A DNA stretch of 64,000 bases from Streptomyces angustmyceticus (GCF_019933235.1 NZ_CP082945.1:4092001-4156000), one strand, 5' to 3'. Shown: positions 26,316 through 34,900, counted from the first letter of the stretch. Translations and numbers: made by a program. Notes: a model not told the origin generated them from the letters alone.

Positions 26316-27335
26316 TCAGCGCCGGCGCGGCCCCGACCGGTGCACCGGTCCGTGGGCGTCCTCGCAGTGACCGGCCTGCCGTTCCGGGTCGGCCGCGGGG
26401 CGCGGGCCCAGCGTCAGCACGTCGTGGTGCGCGCCCTGCTCGCCGACGTGATCGACCTGGAGGGTGGCGTGGCTGATGCCGTACTCGCCGCTCAGCAGCT
26501 CCTGCAGGCTGCGCCGGACCTTGTGGCAGTCGCCGCCCGGCGCCACCAGGATGTGCGCGGACAGCGCCGGCTGCCCGGAGGTGATCTGCCAGATGTGCAG
26601 GTCGTGCACCTCGACGACCTCGTCCGTGGCGACCAGGTGCTCGCCCAGCGCGTCCGGGTCGACGCCGGCCGGTGCGGCCTCCATGAAGATCCGTCCGGAC
26701 TCGCGCACCAGCCCCGTGCCGGCCCGCAGCATCAGCACGACGACCACCAGCGAGGCGATCGCGTCCGCCCGCTCGAAGCCCGTCGTCAGCACGATCAGAC
26801 CGGCGAGCGCGGTGGCGACGAAGCCGAACAGGTCGGTGAGGATGTGCTGGTAGGCGCCCTCGACGTTGAGGCTGGAGCGGTTGGCGCGGGACAGCAGCCA
26901 GGTGCAGATCAGGTTCACCACGATCCCGGACAGCGCGGTGACCAGCACCAGCCCGCCGGTGACCGCGGGCGGCGAGATCAGCCGCTGGACCGCCTCGTAC
27001 GCCAGCCAGACGGACAGCAGCAGCAGGGTGATGCCGTTGGCCTGGGCGGAGAGGATCTCGGCGCGCTTGAGGCCGTAGGTGTACTCGCCGCGCGCGGGCC
27101 GCGCGGCCAGCCGCATCGCGACCAGGGCCAGCACGATCGAGACCGCGTCGGTGAGCATGTGGGCGGCGTCCGAGATCAGCGCCAGGGACTGGGCCACGAC
27201 ACCGATGACGACCTCGACCGCCATGTACGCGGTGAGCAGGATGAGCGCGCTGCGCAGCCAGCGCCGGTCGGCGTCCGGTGCGACCCCGTGGGCGTGGCTG
27301 TGACTGTGCCCGTGGCTGTGGGCGTGCTCGGTCAT
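26316..27335 (-). CDS. Cation diffusion facilitator (CzcD/ZitB-like metal exporter)
   Basis: A 339-residue CDF protein that exports Zn2+ or a similar divalent metal by H+ antiport. A His-rich N-terminus (HAHSHGHSHSHAHG) precedes six helices, with the metal site in helix 2 (LISDAAHMLTDAVS, consensus H-x-x-x-D) and in helix 5, and a cytosolic domain with VHDLHIWQI. The ATG at 27335 is used; an upstream in-frame start adds 23 atypical residues. No metal-responsive regulator is adjacent. Confidence 0.92.
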   Translation of the reverse strand: MTEHAHSHGHSHSHAHGVAPDADRRWLRSALILLTAYMAVEVVIGVVAQSLALISDAAHMLTDAVSIVLALVAMRLAARPARGEYTYGLKRAEILSAQANGITLLLLSVWLAYEAVQRLISPPAVTGGLVLVTALSGIVVNLICTWLLSRANRSSLNVEGAYQHILTDLFGFVATALAGLIVLTTGFERADAIASLVVVVLMLRAGTGLVRESGRIFMEAAPAGVDPDALGEHLVATDEVVEVHDLHIWQITSGQPALSAHILVAPGGDCHKVRRSLQELLSGEYGISHATLQVDHVGEQGAHHDVLTLGPRPAADPERQAGHCEDAHGPVHRSGPRRR

Positions 27336-27561
27336 GGGCGCGCTCCTTCCTGGCTCCTCCCTGCGAAGCAAACCGCACTTCGGCGAAAGATCCAAAGGCT
27401 GCATCGGTGACCGTTGTCATTACCGTCGAACGGCTCATCGTGCCTGGTCAGAGCGGTGTGAACGGGGACGGGGCGGCGACGGGAAGCGGAGCGCGGATGT
27501 CCGCTCCCCGGCGGGCGTGGGAAGCCGGCGCGGCCCCGGCGCCCGGGTAGCATCCGGCGCT

Positions 27562-27831
27562 ATGAGCGCTACGGGCGTCACCGCGCGGCCCGCCCCCGGC
27601 AAGGGCCAGATCCTGACGGTGCTGGGCCTGCTGACCGCCGTCGCCGTCCTGTACGGGCAGCACGACGGCCTCCCCTTCTGGCTGGGCGCCCTGACCGGTG
27701 TGGTCTCCGTGCTCGGCTACCTGGTCTGCTTCGACTCCCCGCGCGGCATCTGGCAGTGGCTGCCGGCCGGGGTGGGCTTCTGCGCGGCGTTCCTGTTCGC
27801 GGGGCAGTTCCTCGTCGCGCTGCTGGCCTGA
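27562..27831 (+). CDS. Small conserved membrane protein
   Basis: 89 residues with three predicted membrane helices: ILTVLGLLTAVAVLYG, FWLGALTGVVSVLGYLVCF and WLPAGVGFCAAFLFAGQFLVALL. No known motif. The ATG at 27562 follows a short leader. It lies just upstream of cobL on the same strand (167 bp), but the gap and a different character argue against a tight operon. Confidence 0.65.
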   Translation: MSATGVTARPAPGKGQILTVLGLLTAVAVLYGQHDGLPFWLGALTGVVSVLGYLVCFDSPRGIWQWLPAGVGFCAAFLFAGQFLVALLA

Positions 27832-27998
27832 GGGCCGGCGCGGGCGGCACCGGCGGGCGCCGCGGAGCGCGGGTCCACGGGGGGCAGCGGGACGGCACGA
27901 CCCGACCGGTCAGTAAAGTTCGGCTCCCGTCCCCCGGACCGGTGCCCCGTCCTCGGGTGCCTCGGGTCCGGCCCTCCCGACCTCTGAGGTACTCGGCA

Positions 27999-29351
27999 GT
28001 GAGCCCCGCACCCCCCGCCCCGGCCGCTCCTGAACCCGTGTCCGTCGTCGGCATCGGGGCCGACGGCTGGGACGGCCTGCCCGCCGCCTCCCGGCAGGCC
28101 CTGCGGACGGCCGAGGTGCTGATCGGCGGCCCCCGCCAGCTCGCGCTGCTGCCAGAGGAGTGCGCCGGTGAGCGCGTCCCGTGGCCCTCGCCCCTGCGCC
28201 CCGCCGTCCCCGGACTGCTCGCCGCGCACGCCGGGCGCCGGATATGCGTGCTGGCCAGCGGCGATCCGATGTTCTACGGCATCGGGCGGACGCTGACCGA
28301 GGTGCTGTCGGAGCAGGAGCAGGAGCAGGAGCAGGGGCAGGGGCAGGAGCCGGCCGCGGCGGGCGGCCCGTCGCGGCCGCGGCTGCGGATCCTCCCCCAC
28401 CCGTCCTCCGTCTCCTACGCCTGCGCCCGCCTCGGCTGGCCCCTGGAGGACACCGAGGTCGTCACGCTCGTCGGACGGCCCGCCGACAACCTGGCCCGCG
28501 CCCTGTACGACGGCCACCGCCTGCTGGTGCTGTCCGCCGGCGCCGGCACCCCCGCCGAGGTCGCCGCCCTGCTGCGCGACCGCGGCTTCGGCCCGACCCG
28601 GATGCGGGTGCTGGAGCAGCTCGGCGGTCCCCGCGAACGGACCGCCGAGAGCACCGCCGACGGCTGGGACGCCCCGCCCTCCGACCCCCTCAACGTCATC
28701 GCCCTCGACTGCCGCCGCGCGCCCGGCACCCCGCCGCTGGCCACCGTCCCCGGCCTCCCCGACGCCGCCTACGAACACGACGGCCAGCTCACCAAGCGGC
28801 ATGTCCGCGCCGCCACCCTCGCCGCGCTGGCGCCCGCCCCCGGCGAACTCCTGTGGGACATCGGCGGCGGCTCCGGCTCCATCGCCGTCGAATGGCTGCG
28901 CGCGCACCGCACCTGCCGCGCTCTCAGTGTCGAGCGCGACGCCGTACGGGCCGAGCGGATCGGCCGCAACGCCCGCGCGCTCGGCGTCCCCGCGCTGCGC
29001 GTCGTCCACGGGTCGGCGCCCGCCGCCCTGGACGGACTGCCGACCCCGGACGCGGTGTTCATCGGCGGCGGGCTGACCGCCCCCGGCCTGCTGGCCGCGT
29101 GCTGGGCGGCGCTGCCCGCGGGCGGCCGGATCGTCGCGAACACCGTGACGCTGGAGTCCGAGGCGCTGCTCGCCGACTGGCACCGGCGCTACGGCGGCGA
29201 ACTGGTCCGGCTCGCCGTCTCGCACGCGGTGCCGGTCGGCGGCTTCACCGGCTGGCGGCAGGCGATGCCGGTCACCCAGTGGTCGGCCGTGAAGCCGCCC
29301 GCCGCCTCCCCGTCCCCGTCCGCCCTGCCCCAGGAGACCGAGCAACCATGA
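27999..29351 (+). CDS. cobL: Precorrin-6Y C5,C15-methyltransferase (decarboxylating), CbiE-CbiT fusion
   Basis: 450 residues. An N-terminal CbiE tetrapyrrole methylase (about 15-235) and a C-terminal CbiT SAM-dependent methylase (about 255-430) are joined, as in CobL. Together they methylate C5 and C15 and decarboxylate the acetate side chain of ring C. The CbiT SAM site is LLWDIGGGSGSIAVEW. An insertion of Glu-Gln/Gly-Gln pairs (about 105-116), coded by a hexanucleotide repeat, lies within the CbiE part. GTG at 27999 is the chosen start; another GTG lies at 28038. The stop overlaps the cobM ATG (ATGA). Confidence 0.93.
   Translation: MSPAPPAPAAPEPVSVVGIGADGWDGLPAASRQALRTAEVLIGGPRQLALLPEECAGERVPWPSPLRPAVPGLLAAHAGRRICVLASGDPMFYGIGRTLTEVLSEQEQEQEQGQGQEPAAAGGPSRPRLRILPHPSSVSYACARLGWPLEDTEVVTLVGRPADNLARALYDGHRLLVLSAGAGTPAEVAALLRDRGFGPTRMRVLEQLGGPRERTAESTADGWDAPPSDPLNVIALDCRRAPGTPPLATVPGLPDAAYEHDGQLTKRHVRAATLAALAPAPGELLWDIGGGSGSIAVEWLRAHRTCRALSVERDAVRAERIGRNARALGVPALRVVHGSAPAALDGLPTPDAVFIGGGLTAPGLLAACWAALPAGGRIVANTVTLESEALLADWHRRYGGELVRLAVSHAVPVGGFTGWRQAMPVTQWSAVKPPAASPSPSALPQETEQP
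28311..28346 (+). repeat. Hexanucleotide repeat inside cobL
   Basis: Four GAGCAG units and two GGGCAG units in frame, encoding alternating Glu/Gly-Gln in a surface loop of the CbiE domain. Likely length-variable between strains. Confidence 0.8.
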
Positions 29352-30157
29352 CCGTCCACTTCATCGGCGCGGGTCCCGGCGCCGCCGACCTGATCACCGT
29401 GCGCGGCGCCCGCACGCTCGCCTCCTGCGGGGTCTGCCTCTACGCCGGCAGCCTGGTGCCGCGCGAGCTGCTCGCCGAGTGCCCGCCCGGCGCCCGGCTC
29501 GTCGACACCGCGCAGCTGGACCTCGACACGATCACCGCCGAGATGGTCCGCGCCCACGAGGAGGGCCACGACGTCGCCCGGCTGCACTCCGGCGACCCGT
29601 CCGTCTTCAGCGCGGTCGCCGAGCAGATGCGCCGGCTGGACGCGGCCGGGGTGCCCTACGAGGTCGTGCCCGGCGTCCCCGCCTTCGCCGCCGCGGCCGC
29701 CGCCCTCAAGCGCGAACTGACCGTCCCCACCGTCGGCCAGACCGTCATCCTCACCCGCGTCGCCCAGCGCGCCACCCCCATGCCCGAGGGCGAGGACCTC
29801 GCCACCCTCGGCCGCAGCGGCGCGCTGCTGGTCCTCCACCTGGCGGCGATGTACGTCGACCGGGTCGTCGGCGAACTCCTGCCGCACTACGGCGCCGACT
29901 GCCCGGCCGCCGTCGTCGCCCTGGCCTCCCGCCCCGACGAACTGGTCCTGCGCGGCACCCTCGCCGACATCGCCGGCCAGGTGAAGGCCGCGGGCGTGGT
30001 CCGCACCGCCGTCATCATGGTCGGCCGCACCCTGGGCGCCGAGCAGTTCCGCGACAGCCACCTCTACTCGGCCGACCGCGAGCGGCCGCACGGCGGGTGC
30101 GGTGCGGGAGGAGGCGGTGCACAGGATTCCGTGCCCGCTCCCGCCGACACGCCCTGA
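29348..30157 (+). CDS. cobM: Precorrin-4 C11-methyltransferase
   Basis: A 269-residue tetrapyrrole methylase of the CobM/CbiF type that adds the C11 methyl group before ring contraction products are processed. It opens with MTVHFIGAGPGAADLITVRG, the SAM-binding GAGPG motif, and has ARLHSGDPSVFSA and VVPGVPAFAAAAA. The C-terminal 25 residues are Gly/Ala-rich and probably disordered. It is translationally coupled to cobL by ATGA. A 23-bp stem terminator follows. Confidence 0.95.
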   Translation: MTVHFIGAGPGAADLITVRGARTLASCGVCLYAGSLVPRELLAECPPGARLVDTAQLDLDTITAEMVRAHEEGHDVARLHSGDPSVFSAVAEQMRRLDAAGVPYEVVPGVPAFAAAAAALKRELTVPTVGQTVILTRVAQRATPMPEGEDLATLGRSGALLVLHLAAMYVDRVVGELLPHYGADCPAAVVALASRPDELVLRGTLADIAGQVKAAGVVRTAVIMVGRTLGAEQFRDSHLYSADRERPHGGCGAGGGGAQDSVPAPADTP

Positions 30158-30189
30158 GCCGGCCGGCACGCCCTGCCCCAGGGCGGACG

Positions 30190-30239
30190 CGGACGCACCG
30201 GAGCCCCGGGACGAAGGTCCCGGGGCTCCGGTGCGTCCG
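30190..30239. terminator. Strong bidirectional terminator after cobM
   Basis: A perfect 23-bp stem (30190-30212 with 30217-30239) closed by a GAAG tetraloop, between cobM and the convergent peptide gene. Confidence 0.85.
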
Positions 30240-30261
30240 GCTGCGTGAATTGCCGGTCTGC

Positions 30262-30489
30262 TCAGAGGCCGTTGGCGTGCACCGAGGCCAGGGCGGAGCC
30301 GGAGACCTGCGCGGAGACGCCTTCGGGGGAGATCGACGCGCCGGCGCCGACGAAGCCGCCGACGTTCACGGAGGTGCCGTGCCCGGCGATGTCGGCGCCG
30401 GCGCCGGCGCCGCCGCCGGCGAGACCACCGGAGATGTTCTCCAGCTCGCTGTCGGAGATCTCCGTGGCAGGGGTGAAGTCGTTGCGCAT
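30262..30489 (-). CDS. Double-glycine-leader peptide (class II bacteriocin-like)
   Basis: 75 residues. The leader MRNDFTPATEISDSELENISGG ends in a Gly-Gly cleavage motif preceded by E-L-E-N-I-S, typical of peptides cut and exported by C39-peptidase ABC transporters. The predicted core of 53 residues is rich in Gly, Ala, Ser and Val (for example VNVGGFVGAGASISPEGV) and has no Cys, so it is not a classic lanthipeptide. The ATG at 30489 has AAAGGG upstream. No maturation or export gene is seen in the window. It may be a bacteriocin-like or signalling peptide. Confidence 0.65.
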   Translation of the reverse strand: MRNDFTPATEISDSELENISGGLAGGGAGAGADIAGHGTSVNVGGFVGAGASISPEGVSAQVSGSALASVHANGL

Positions 30490-31144
30490 GGTGTGCCCTT
30501 TTCGTGAATGCTGTGGATTGTGAACCAATGCAGGCCGAACTGTGGAGCAACCCGGCCGCAACGTGGTCACCTGGCACCGGACGCCGAAAACCGCGAAATG
30601 ACGCGTATAACGGCGCCCGTGTGTTCATGAAATGCAATCACGGAGAGGGGTTTCGCCGCAACGTGACGTGGCGATTTTCATCTCCCCGAAAAGTGCCAGC
30701 ACGACCGCGTTGACGTGCGGCTTCGTCCGACTCTTGCCCGATGGGGAGCGTGGCGTCCCCGTCGCGCGGGATGGTGCGGGATGTCGGCATTTTCCGCGTA
30801 ACGAGAATTGTGATGCGGGTTGTCGGCCTGGTCGTCACACGGGTTATGAATTTACGGTGAACCCGGAAATACGCGGTAGGTCGCCCGAGATGCGCGCCGT
30901 CTCTCGCGGGCGCCGTCGCGCTGTCGGTCCGCTGTTTTCGAATATGGGTTTTCGGTGAAGGGAATGTACCGAAAGGCGGTACGTCCGCCAAAGACACTCC
31001 CCCTGCCGCCGGGCGGACCCGCGTCCCGGGCCCGTCCGGCTGACCGCACGACCGCATAGGGGTGAATGTCCGTTACGCGGCAGGCGGGGGCCGGTAAGGA
31101 AGCTGCGACACCCCAGGGGGGCCGAAGCAAAGGAGTGCGCCACG
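30490..31144. other. Lower-GC intergenic stretch
   Basis: About 650 bp clearly richer in A and T than neighbouring DNA, between the divergent peptide gene and the secreted-protein gene. Open frames here lack starts with Shine-Dalgarno sites and family features. It presumably holds promoters for both genes and may be acquired DNA. Confidence 0.5.
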
Positions 31145-31495
31145 ATGCGTACCAGACTGGCCGCCGGTGCGGTCGGCGCCGCCGTCCTGCTGACGCTCTT
31201 CGGCGGCGGCGTCGCCGGAGCCGACGGCAGGGACCACACCCCGCAGGCGGCGAACACCCCGGCACAGCCCCCGGCGCAGACGCACGACAGCTCGCCGTGG
31301 ACGCACGACAGCCCGGTCCGGCTCAACACCCGCCCGGCAGGCCGCTACGACCGCCGGCAGGCCGGCTTCGACAGCATGGGGCGCTTCCGCGACAACCCGC
31401 TGCAGCTGACCAGCTGCGCCCTCGGCACGGCGCTGGGACGGCTCACCGGCCGCGGCAACGACTGCGTGGCCACCCGGTACGGGCTGCGCACCTGA
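31145..31495 (+). CDS. Small secreted protein of unknown function
   Basis: 116 residues. A clear Sec signal peptide (MRTRLAAGAVGAAVLLTLFG, cut near AGA-DG) is followed by a Pro/Gln/Thr-rich segment and a C-terminal region with two Cys (LTSCALGTALG and GNDCVATRYG) that could form a disulfide. GGAG-like sequence (AAAGGAGTGCGCCACG) precedes the ATG. No family recognised. It lies convergent to cbiD and divergent from the double-glycine peptide gene. Confidence 0.7.
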   Translation: MRTRLAAGAVGAAVLLTLFGGGVAGADGRDHTPQAANTPAQPPAQTHDSSPWTHDSPVRLNTRPAGRYDRRQAGFDSMGRFRDNPLQLTSCALGTALGRLTGRGNDCVATRYGLRT

Positions 31496-31509
31496 CGGGT
31501 GCACAGACA

Positions 31510-31553
31510 GGGGGAGCCCGTCAGCGGAGCGGGCCTGGCTGACGGGCGTCCCC
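31510..31553. terminator. Hairpin at the convergent end of cbiD
   Basis: GCCCGTCAGC (31516-31525) pairs with GCTGACGGGC (31538-31547), extended by GGGG/CCCC. It covers the last codons of cbiD and serves the convergent secreted-protein gene. Confidence 0.5.
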
Positions 31554-32726
31554 CGGTCCCCGCGGCTCCGCCCGCCCCACCACCATGCCCGCCCGGTCGA
31601 TGCAGATGACGTCGACCGCGACGGGCGCCCCCCGCAGCACGGCCAGCGACTCGTCCCGCGCCGTCGCCGCCACCAGATCCCCCAGCGGGACGTCCGCCGC
31701 GGCGCACAACTGCAGCGCCGCCAGGCCCGTGTTGGCCTCGGCCACCGCCCGCGCCAGCGCCTCGTCGGCCCCGCCCCGCCGGGCCAGCTCCGCCAGGAAC
31801 CCCTTGTCGACCTGGGACCGCGCGGAGTGCAGGTCCAGATGCCCGGCCGCCAGCTTGGACAGCTTGGCGAACCCGCCGCAGATGGTCAGCCGCTCCACGG
31901 GATGGCGCCGGATGTACTTCAGCACCGCCCCCGCGAAGTCCCCCATGTCCAGCAGCGCGTCCTCGGGCAGGTGGTGCAGGGCGACGGCGACCTTCTCCGA
32001 CGTCGACCCCGTGCACCCGGCGACATGCCGCCGCCCCGCCGCCCGCGCCACGTCCACGCCGCGCCGGATGGAGTCGATCCAGGCCGAGCAGGAGTAGGGC
32101 ACCACGATCCCGGTGGTCCCCAGGATCGACAGCCCGCCCAGGATCCCCAGCCGCGGGTTCCAGGTGCTGCGGGCGATCTCCTCCCCGTGATCGACGGAGA
32201 TCTCCACCTCGATGTCGGCCGCCGCCTCCGCGCCGCCGTACCGCTCCGCGACCCGCGCCAGGTGCTCGCGCATCATCTGCCGCGGCACGGGGTTGACCGC
32301 CGGTTCCCCCACGTCCAGCGGCAGTCCGGGCCGGGTCACGGTCCCGACCCCCGGCCCCGCCCGGAACACGACCCCCGACCCGGCCGGCAGCGGCCGCACG
32401 GTGGCCCGGACCAGCGCCCCGTGGGTCACGTCCGGATCGTCGCCCGCGTCCTTCACCACGCCCGCCATGGCGGCCGTGCGCCCCGGCGCGAGCTCCTCCA
32501 CCGCCAGCGCGAAGGACGGCGTCTGCCCCTTCGGCAGGGTGATCGTCACCGGATCCGGGAACTCCCCGCCCAGCAGCGCCGTGTACGCGGCCGTGCTCGC
32601 CGCCGTCGCACAGGCCCCGGTCGTCCAGCCGGGCCGCAGCCCGGTGTGCGCGAGCTGCGCGCTGCGCCCGCCCGCGGCCTTGCCCGTCCCCTGCCGCCCC
32701 GTACCCTGCGGTTGCGCCTCAGCCAC
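31521..32726 (-). CDS. cbiD: Cobalt-precorrin-5B C1-methyltransferase
   Basis: About 401 residues. The CbiD signature is HTGLRPGWTTGACATAA near the N-terminus. Further conserved blocks are VVPYSCSAWIDSIRRGVDVA and GCTGSTSEKVA. CbiD methylates C1 during ring contraction in the cobalt-early pathway and takes the place of CobF. The start is uncertain: GTG at 32726 (VAEAQPQG) or GTG at 32738. Either places it within 20 bp of the divergent cobK ATG, so 5' ends nearly touch. The 3' end is convergent with the secreted-protein gene. Confidence 0.92.
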   Translation of the reverse strand: MAEAQPQGTGRQGTGKAAGGRSAQLAHTGLRPGWTTGACATAASTAAYTALLGGEFPDPVTITLPKGQTPSFALAVEELAPGRTAAMAGVVKDAGDDPDVTHGALVRATVRPLPAGSGVVFRAGPGVGTVTRPGLPLDVGEPAVNPVPRQMMREHLARVAERYGGAEAAADIEVEISVDHGEEIARSTWNPRLGILGGLSILGTTGIVVPYSCSAWIDSIRRGVDVARAAGRRHVAGCTGSTSEKVAVALHHLPEDALLDMGDFAGAVLKYIRRHPVERLTICGGFAKLSKLAAGHLDLHSARSQVDKGFLAELARRGGADEALARAVAEANTGLAALQLCAAADVPLGDLVAATARDESLAVLRGAPVAVDVICIDRAGMVVGRAEPRGPGDARQPGPLR

Positions 32727-32743
32727 GGAGGAACCCACATCCC

Positions 32744-33559
32744 ATGCCCGACGCAGCCCGCCCGCCACGCCACGTCCTGATCCTCGGCGGCACCACGGAG
32801 GCCCGCCGCCTGGCCGCCGCCCTGGCGCCGGAGCCCGCCGGGGCACCGGGGTCCGCCACGGTGCCGGAGCCCGCGCCGCGCGTGACGACCTCGCTCGCCG
32901 GCCGGGTCGCCGCGCCGCGGCTGCCCGCCGGGGAGGTGCGCATCGGCGGGTTCGGCGGCCCCGAGGGCCTCGCCCGCTGGCTGCGCGCGCACGCGGTGGA
33001 CGCGCTCATCGACGCCACCCATCCTTTCGCCGACACGATCAGTCACAACGCGGCCCTGGCCGCCGCCACCGCCCATGTTCCCCTGCTCGTCCTCCGCCGG
33101 CCCGGCTGGGTGCCGGGACCCGGCGACGACTGGCATCAGGTCACCTCCCTGGACGAGGCCGCCGCCGCCCTCCCCGCCCTCGGCAACCGCGTCTTCCTCA
33201 CCACCGGCCGCATGGGCCTCGCCCACTTCGCCCACCTCACCGACCTCTGGTTCCTCGTCCGCTCCGTCGACGCCCCCGAGCCGCCGCACCCGCCCCGGAT
33301 GACGACCCTCCTGGGCCGCGGCCCCTTCACACTGGAGGGCGAACGGGCCCTGCTGCGGGAGCACCGCATCGACGTCCTCGTGACCAAGGACAGCGGCGCC
33401 GCCGCGACCGCCCCCAAGCTGACGGCCGCCCGGGAGGCCGGCGTCCCCGTAGTGGTCGTACGACGCCCACCGCTCCCGGAGGGCGTGCCGGTGGCGACGG
33501 ACCCGGACGAGGCCGCGCAGTGGCTGCGCCGCGTTTTCAGCGAGGCCAGTGCACGCTGA
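32744..33559 (+). CDS. cobK: Precorrin-6A reductase
   Basis: A 271-residue CobK/CbiJ reductase that uses NADPH to reduce precorrin-6A to 6B. It has the N-terminal nucleotide-binding motif HVLILGGTTEARRLAAAL, the block VDALIDATHPFADTISHNA, and the C-terminal VLVTKDSGAAATAPKLTAA, all typical. GGAGGA at 32727-32732 lies upstream of the ATG at 32744, inside the divergent cbiD 5' end. The last 23 bp overlap a small minus-strand ORF. Confidence 0.95.
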   Translation: MPDAARPPRHVLILGGTTEARRLAAALAPEPAGAPGSATVPEPAPRVTTSLAGRVAAPRLPAGEVRIGGFGGPEGLARWLRAHAVDALIDATHPFADTISHNAALAAATAHVPLLVLRRPGWVPGPGDDWHQVTSLDEAAAALPALGNRVFLTTGRMGLAHFAHLTDLWFLVRSVDAPEPPHPPRMTTLLGRGPFTLEGERALLREHRIDVLVTKDSGAAATAPKLTAAREAGVPVVVVRRPPLPEGVPVATDPDEAAQWLRRVFSEASAR

Positions 33560-33722
33560 AGTGATTGGCCTCGCGCACCCTTTTCGCTAATTCCTCGCGG
33601 CGGCTCACGGGGCCCTCGGGTCTCTCGGGTTCCCCGGATTTCCGGGCTTCCTCCGAGGCGCCGCTTTCCTCCTCCCCGTCCGGCGCACGGACCGCCGCGG
33701 AATCGCCGTTCCCCTCGCTCAC
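33537..33722 (-). CDS. Small coupled ORF, unknown, with a TTA codon
   Basis: 61 residues, starting at a GTG (33722) that overlaps the stop of the upstream small gene in GTGA. The first half is acidic and low in complexity. The second half (SRREELAKRVREANHFSVHW) looks ordered, with a likely helix. Residue 45 is coded by TTA (33590-33588), the rare leucine codon read by bldA tRNA. The 3' end overlaps cobK by 23 bp. Evidence is the coupling, the ordered C-terminus and the codon pattern; no family recognised. Confidence 0.45.
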   Translation of the reverse strand: MSEGNGDSAAVRAPDGEEESGASEEARKSGEPERPEGPVSRREELAKRVREANHFSVHWPR

Positions 33723-33946
33723 GGGGCGGAGGTCCGCACCGCGTCCGCGAGCCGCCGCGCCACCTCCGGCGTACACCGGCCCAGCTCCACGAGCGGCCGC
33801 GGAAAGTGATCCGCCAGCGAGACCGCGTCCACGGCCAGGGACGGAAGGGTGATGCCCGCCCCCTTCAGCGCCGTCCGCAGCTCCCCGCACGCCTGCTCCG
33901 CGTCCCTGATCTTCCCGGCCACCGGACCGCGCTCCGCCATTCCCAT
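33719..33946 (-). CDS. Small hypothetical protein beside an XRE/DUF397 module
   Basis: 75 residues (MGMAERGPVAGKIRDAEQAC at the start, then DHFPRPLVELGRCTPEVARRLADAV). The pattern of a helical protein ending in L-x-R-C-x-x-E-x-A-x-R-L-A recurs next to WhiJ-type regulators in Streptomyces. The ATG at 33946 follows GAGGAGAGGAA. It is divergent from the XRE gene and coupled to a 61-residue ORF downstream. Function unknown. Confidence 0.6.
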   Translation of the reverse strand: MGMAERGPVAGKIRDAEQACGELRTALKGAGITLPSLAVDAVSLADHFPRPLVELGRCTPEVARRLADAVRTSAP

Positions 33947-34075
33947 TTCCTCTCCTCGGTTCGAGTCCTGACTGGGCTGCGACAGCCCTTTCACGGTCCT
34001 AGAGTCGGCACAACGGACGGCTTCCAAAAGGGAGTTGGCGTTGCCGTCGGGACGGGACAACAAAGGGATCGGGGA

Positions 34076-34900
34076 ATGGTCGAAAAGAATTCCGAGGAGT
34101 ACGAGGGCTCGGCCCGCTGGGTCCTCGCCTGCGAACTCCAGCGGTTGCGGGAAGAGTCCGGAAAGTCACTGGCCCAGCTCGCCGAGGAGACCAACTACGA
34201 CCGCACCTACCTGCACCGCCTGGAGACCGGCGAACGCCTCTCCAAGCTCCCGGTCATGGAGGCCCTGGACCGGGCCTACGCCACGGGCGGTCTCCTGATG
34301 CGGCTGTGGGGGCTGGCGCGGCTGGATGCCTTCAATGACAAGTACCGGGAGTTCATGAGGCTTGAGGCGAAGGCGACGATTCTCCATACGTACGCGAGTG
34401 CCATCCCCGGATTGCTGCAGACCGAGGGCTTCGCACGAGTGGTGCTGTCGTCGGCGACCACGCCCATGGACTCCGATTCGATCGAAGAGGACGTCGCTGC
34501 CCGACTGGGCAGACAAGAGCTGCTGCAGCGTCCCCGACCGCCGCATGTGCGGGTCATCCTCGACGAGTCGGCGTTGCGGCGGCCGGCGCGCGACCCCGTC
34601 ATCTGGCGTGACCAGCTGATGCGGATTTCGGAGGCCGCCAAGTCACCGCACGTGACCGTTCAGGTTCTTCCGTTCTCTGCCGGAGTGCATAGCCTGATGG
34701 GTGGTTCGCTCTGGCTCTTGTGGATGGCAGACGGTAGTGCCGTTGCCTACTTGGAAGGCAACAGGTCGGGTGAGCTGATCGAAGAGCCAGAAGGAGTTGA
34801 GCAATATCGCCTGTCCTACGATCGGCTCCGCGACGAGGCCCTCTCGCCGTCTGATTCAGCAGCGTTCATCGAGCAGTTGGTGGAGGACAGCAGACCATGA
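34076..34900 (+). CDS. WhiJ-type XRE regulator (HTH plus DUF5753)
   Basis: 274 residues. The N-terminal helix-turn-helix (about 15-70) contains LRLREESGKSLAQLAEE-like sequence and YDRTYLHRLETGERLS. A DUF5753 domain (about 90-265) shows YASAIPGLLQTEGFARVVL and VLPFSAGVHSLMGGSLWLL. In Streptomyces such regulators pair with DUF397 proteins and modulate development or antibiotic production. The ATG at 34076 follows a purine-rich stretch and its stop overlaps the DUF397 ATG (ATGA), so the two are coupled. Confidence 0.9.
   Translation: MVEKNSEEYEGSARWVLACELQRLREESGKSLAQLAEETNYDRTYLHRLETGERLSKLPVMEALDRAYATGGLLMRLWGLARLDAFNDKYREFMRLEAKATILHTYASAIPGLLQTEGFARVVLSSATTPMDSDSIEEDVAARLGRQELLQRPRPPHVRVILDESALRRPARDPVIWRDQLMRISEAAKSPHVTVQVLPFSAGVHSLMGGSLWLLWMADGSAVAYLEGNRSGELIEEPEGVEQYRLSYDRLRDEALSPSDSAAFIEQLVEDSRP

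Noticed and set aside
28181..30157. Long plus-strand frame starting inside cobL and ending with cobM
   Set aside because: Only the part from 29348 is cobM; the upstream part is out of frame with cobL and Arg-rich.
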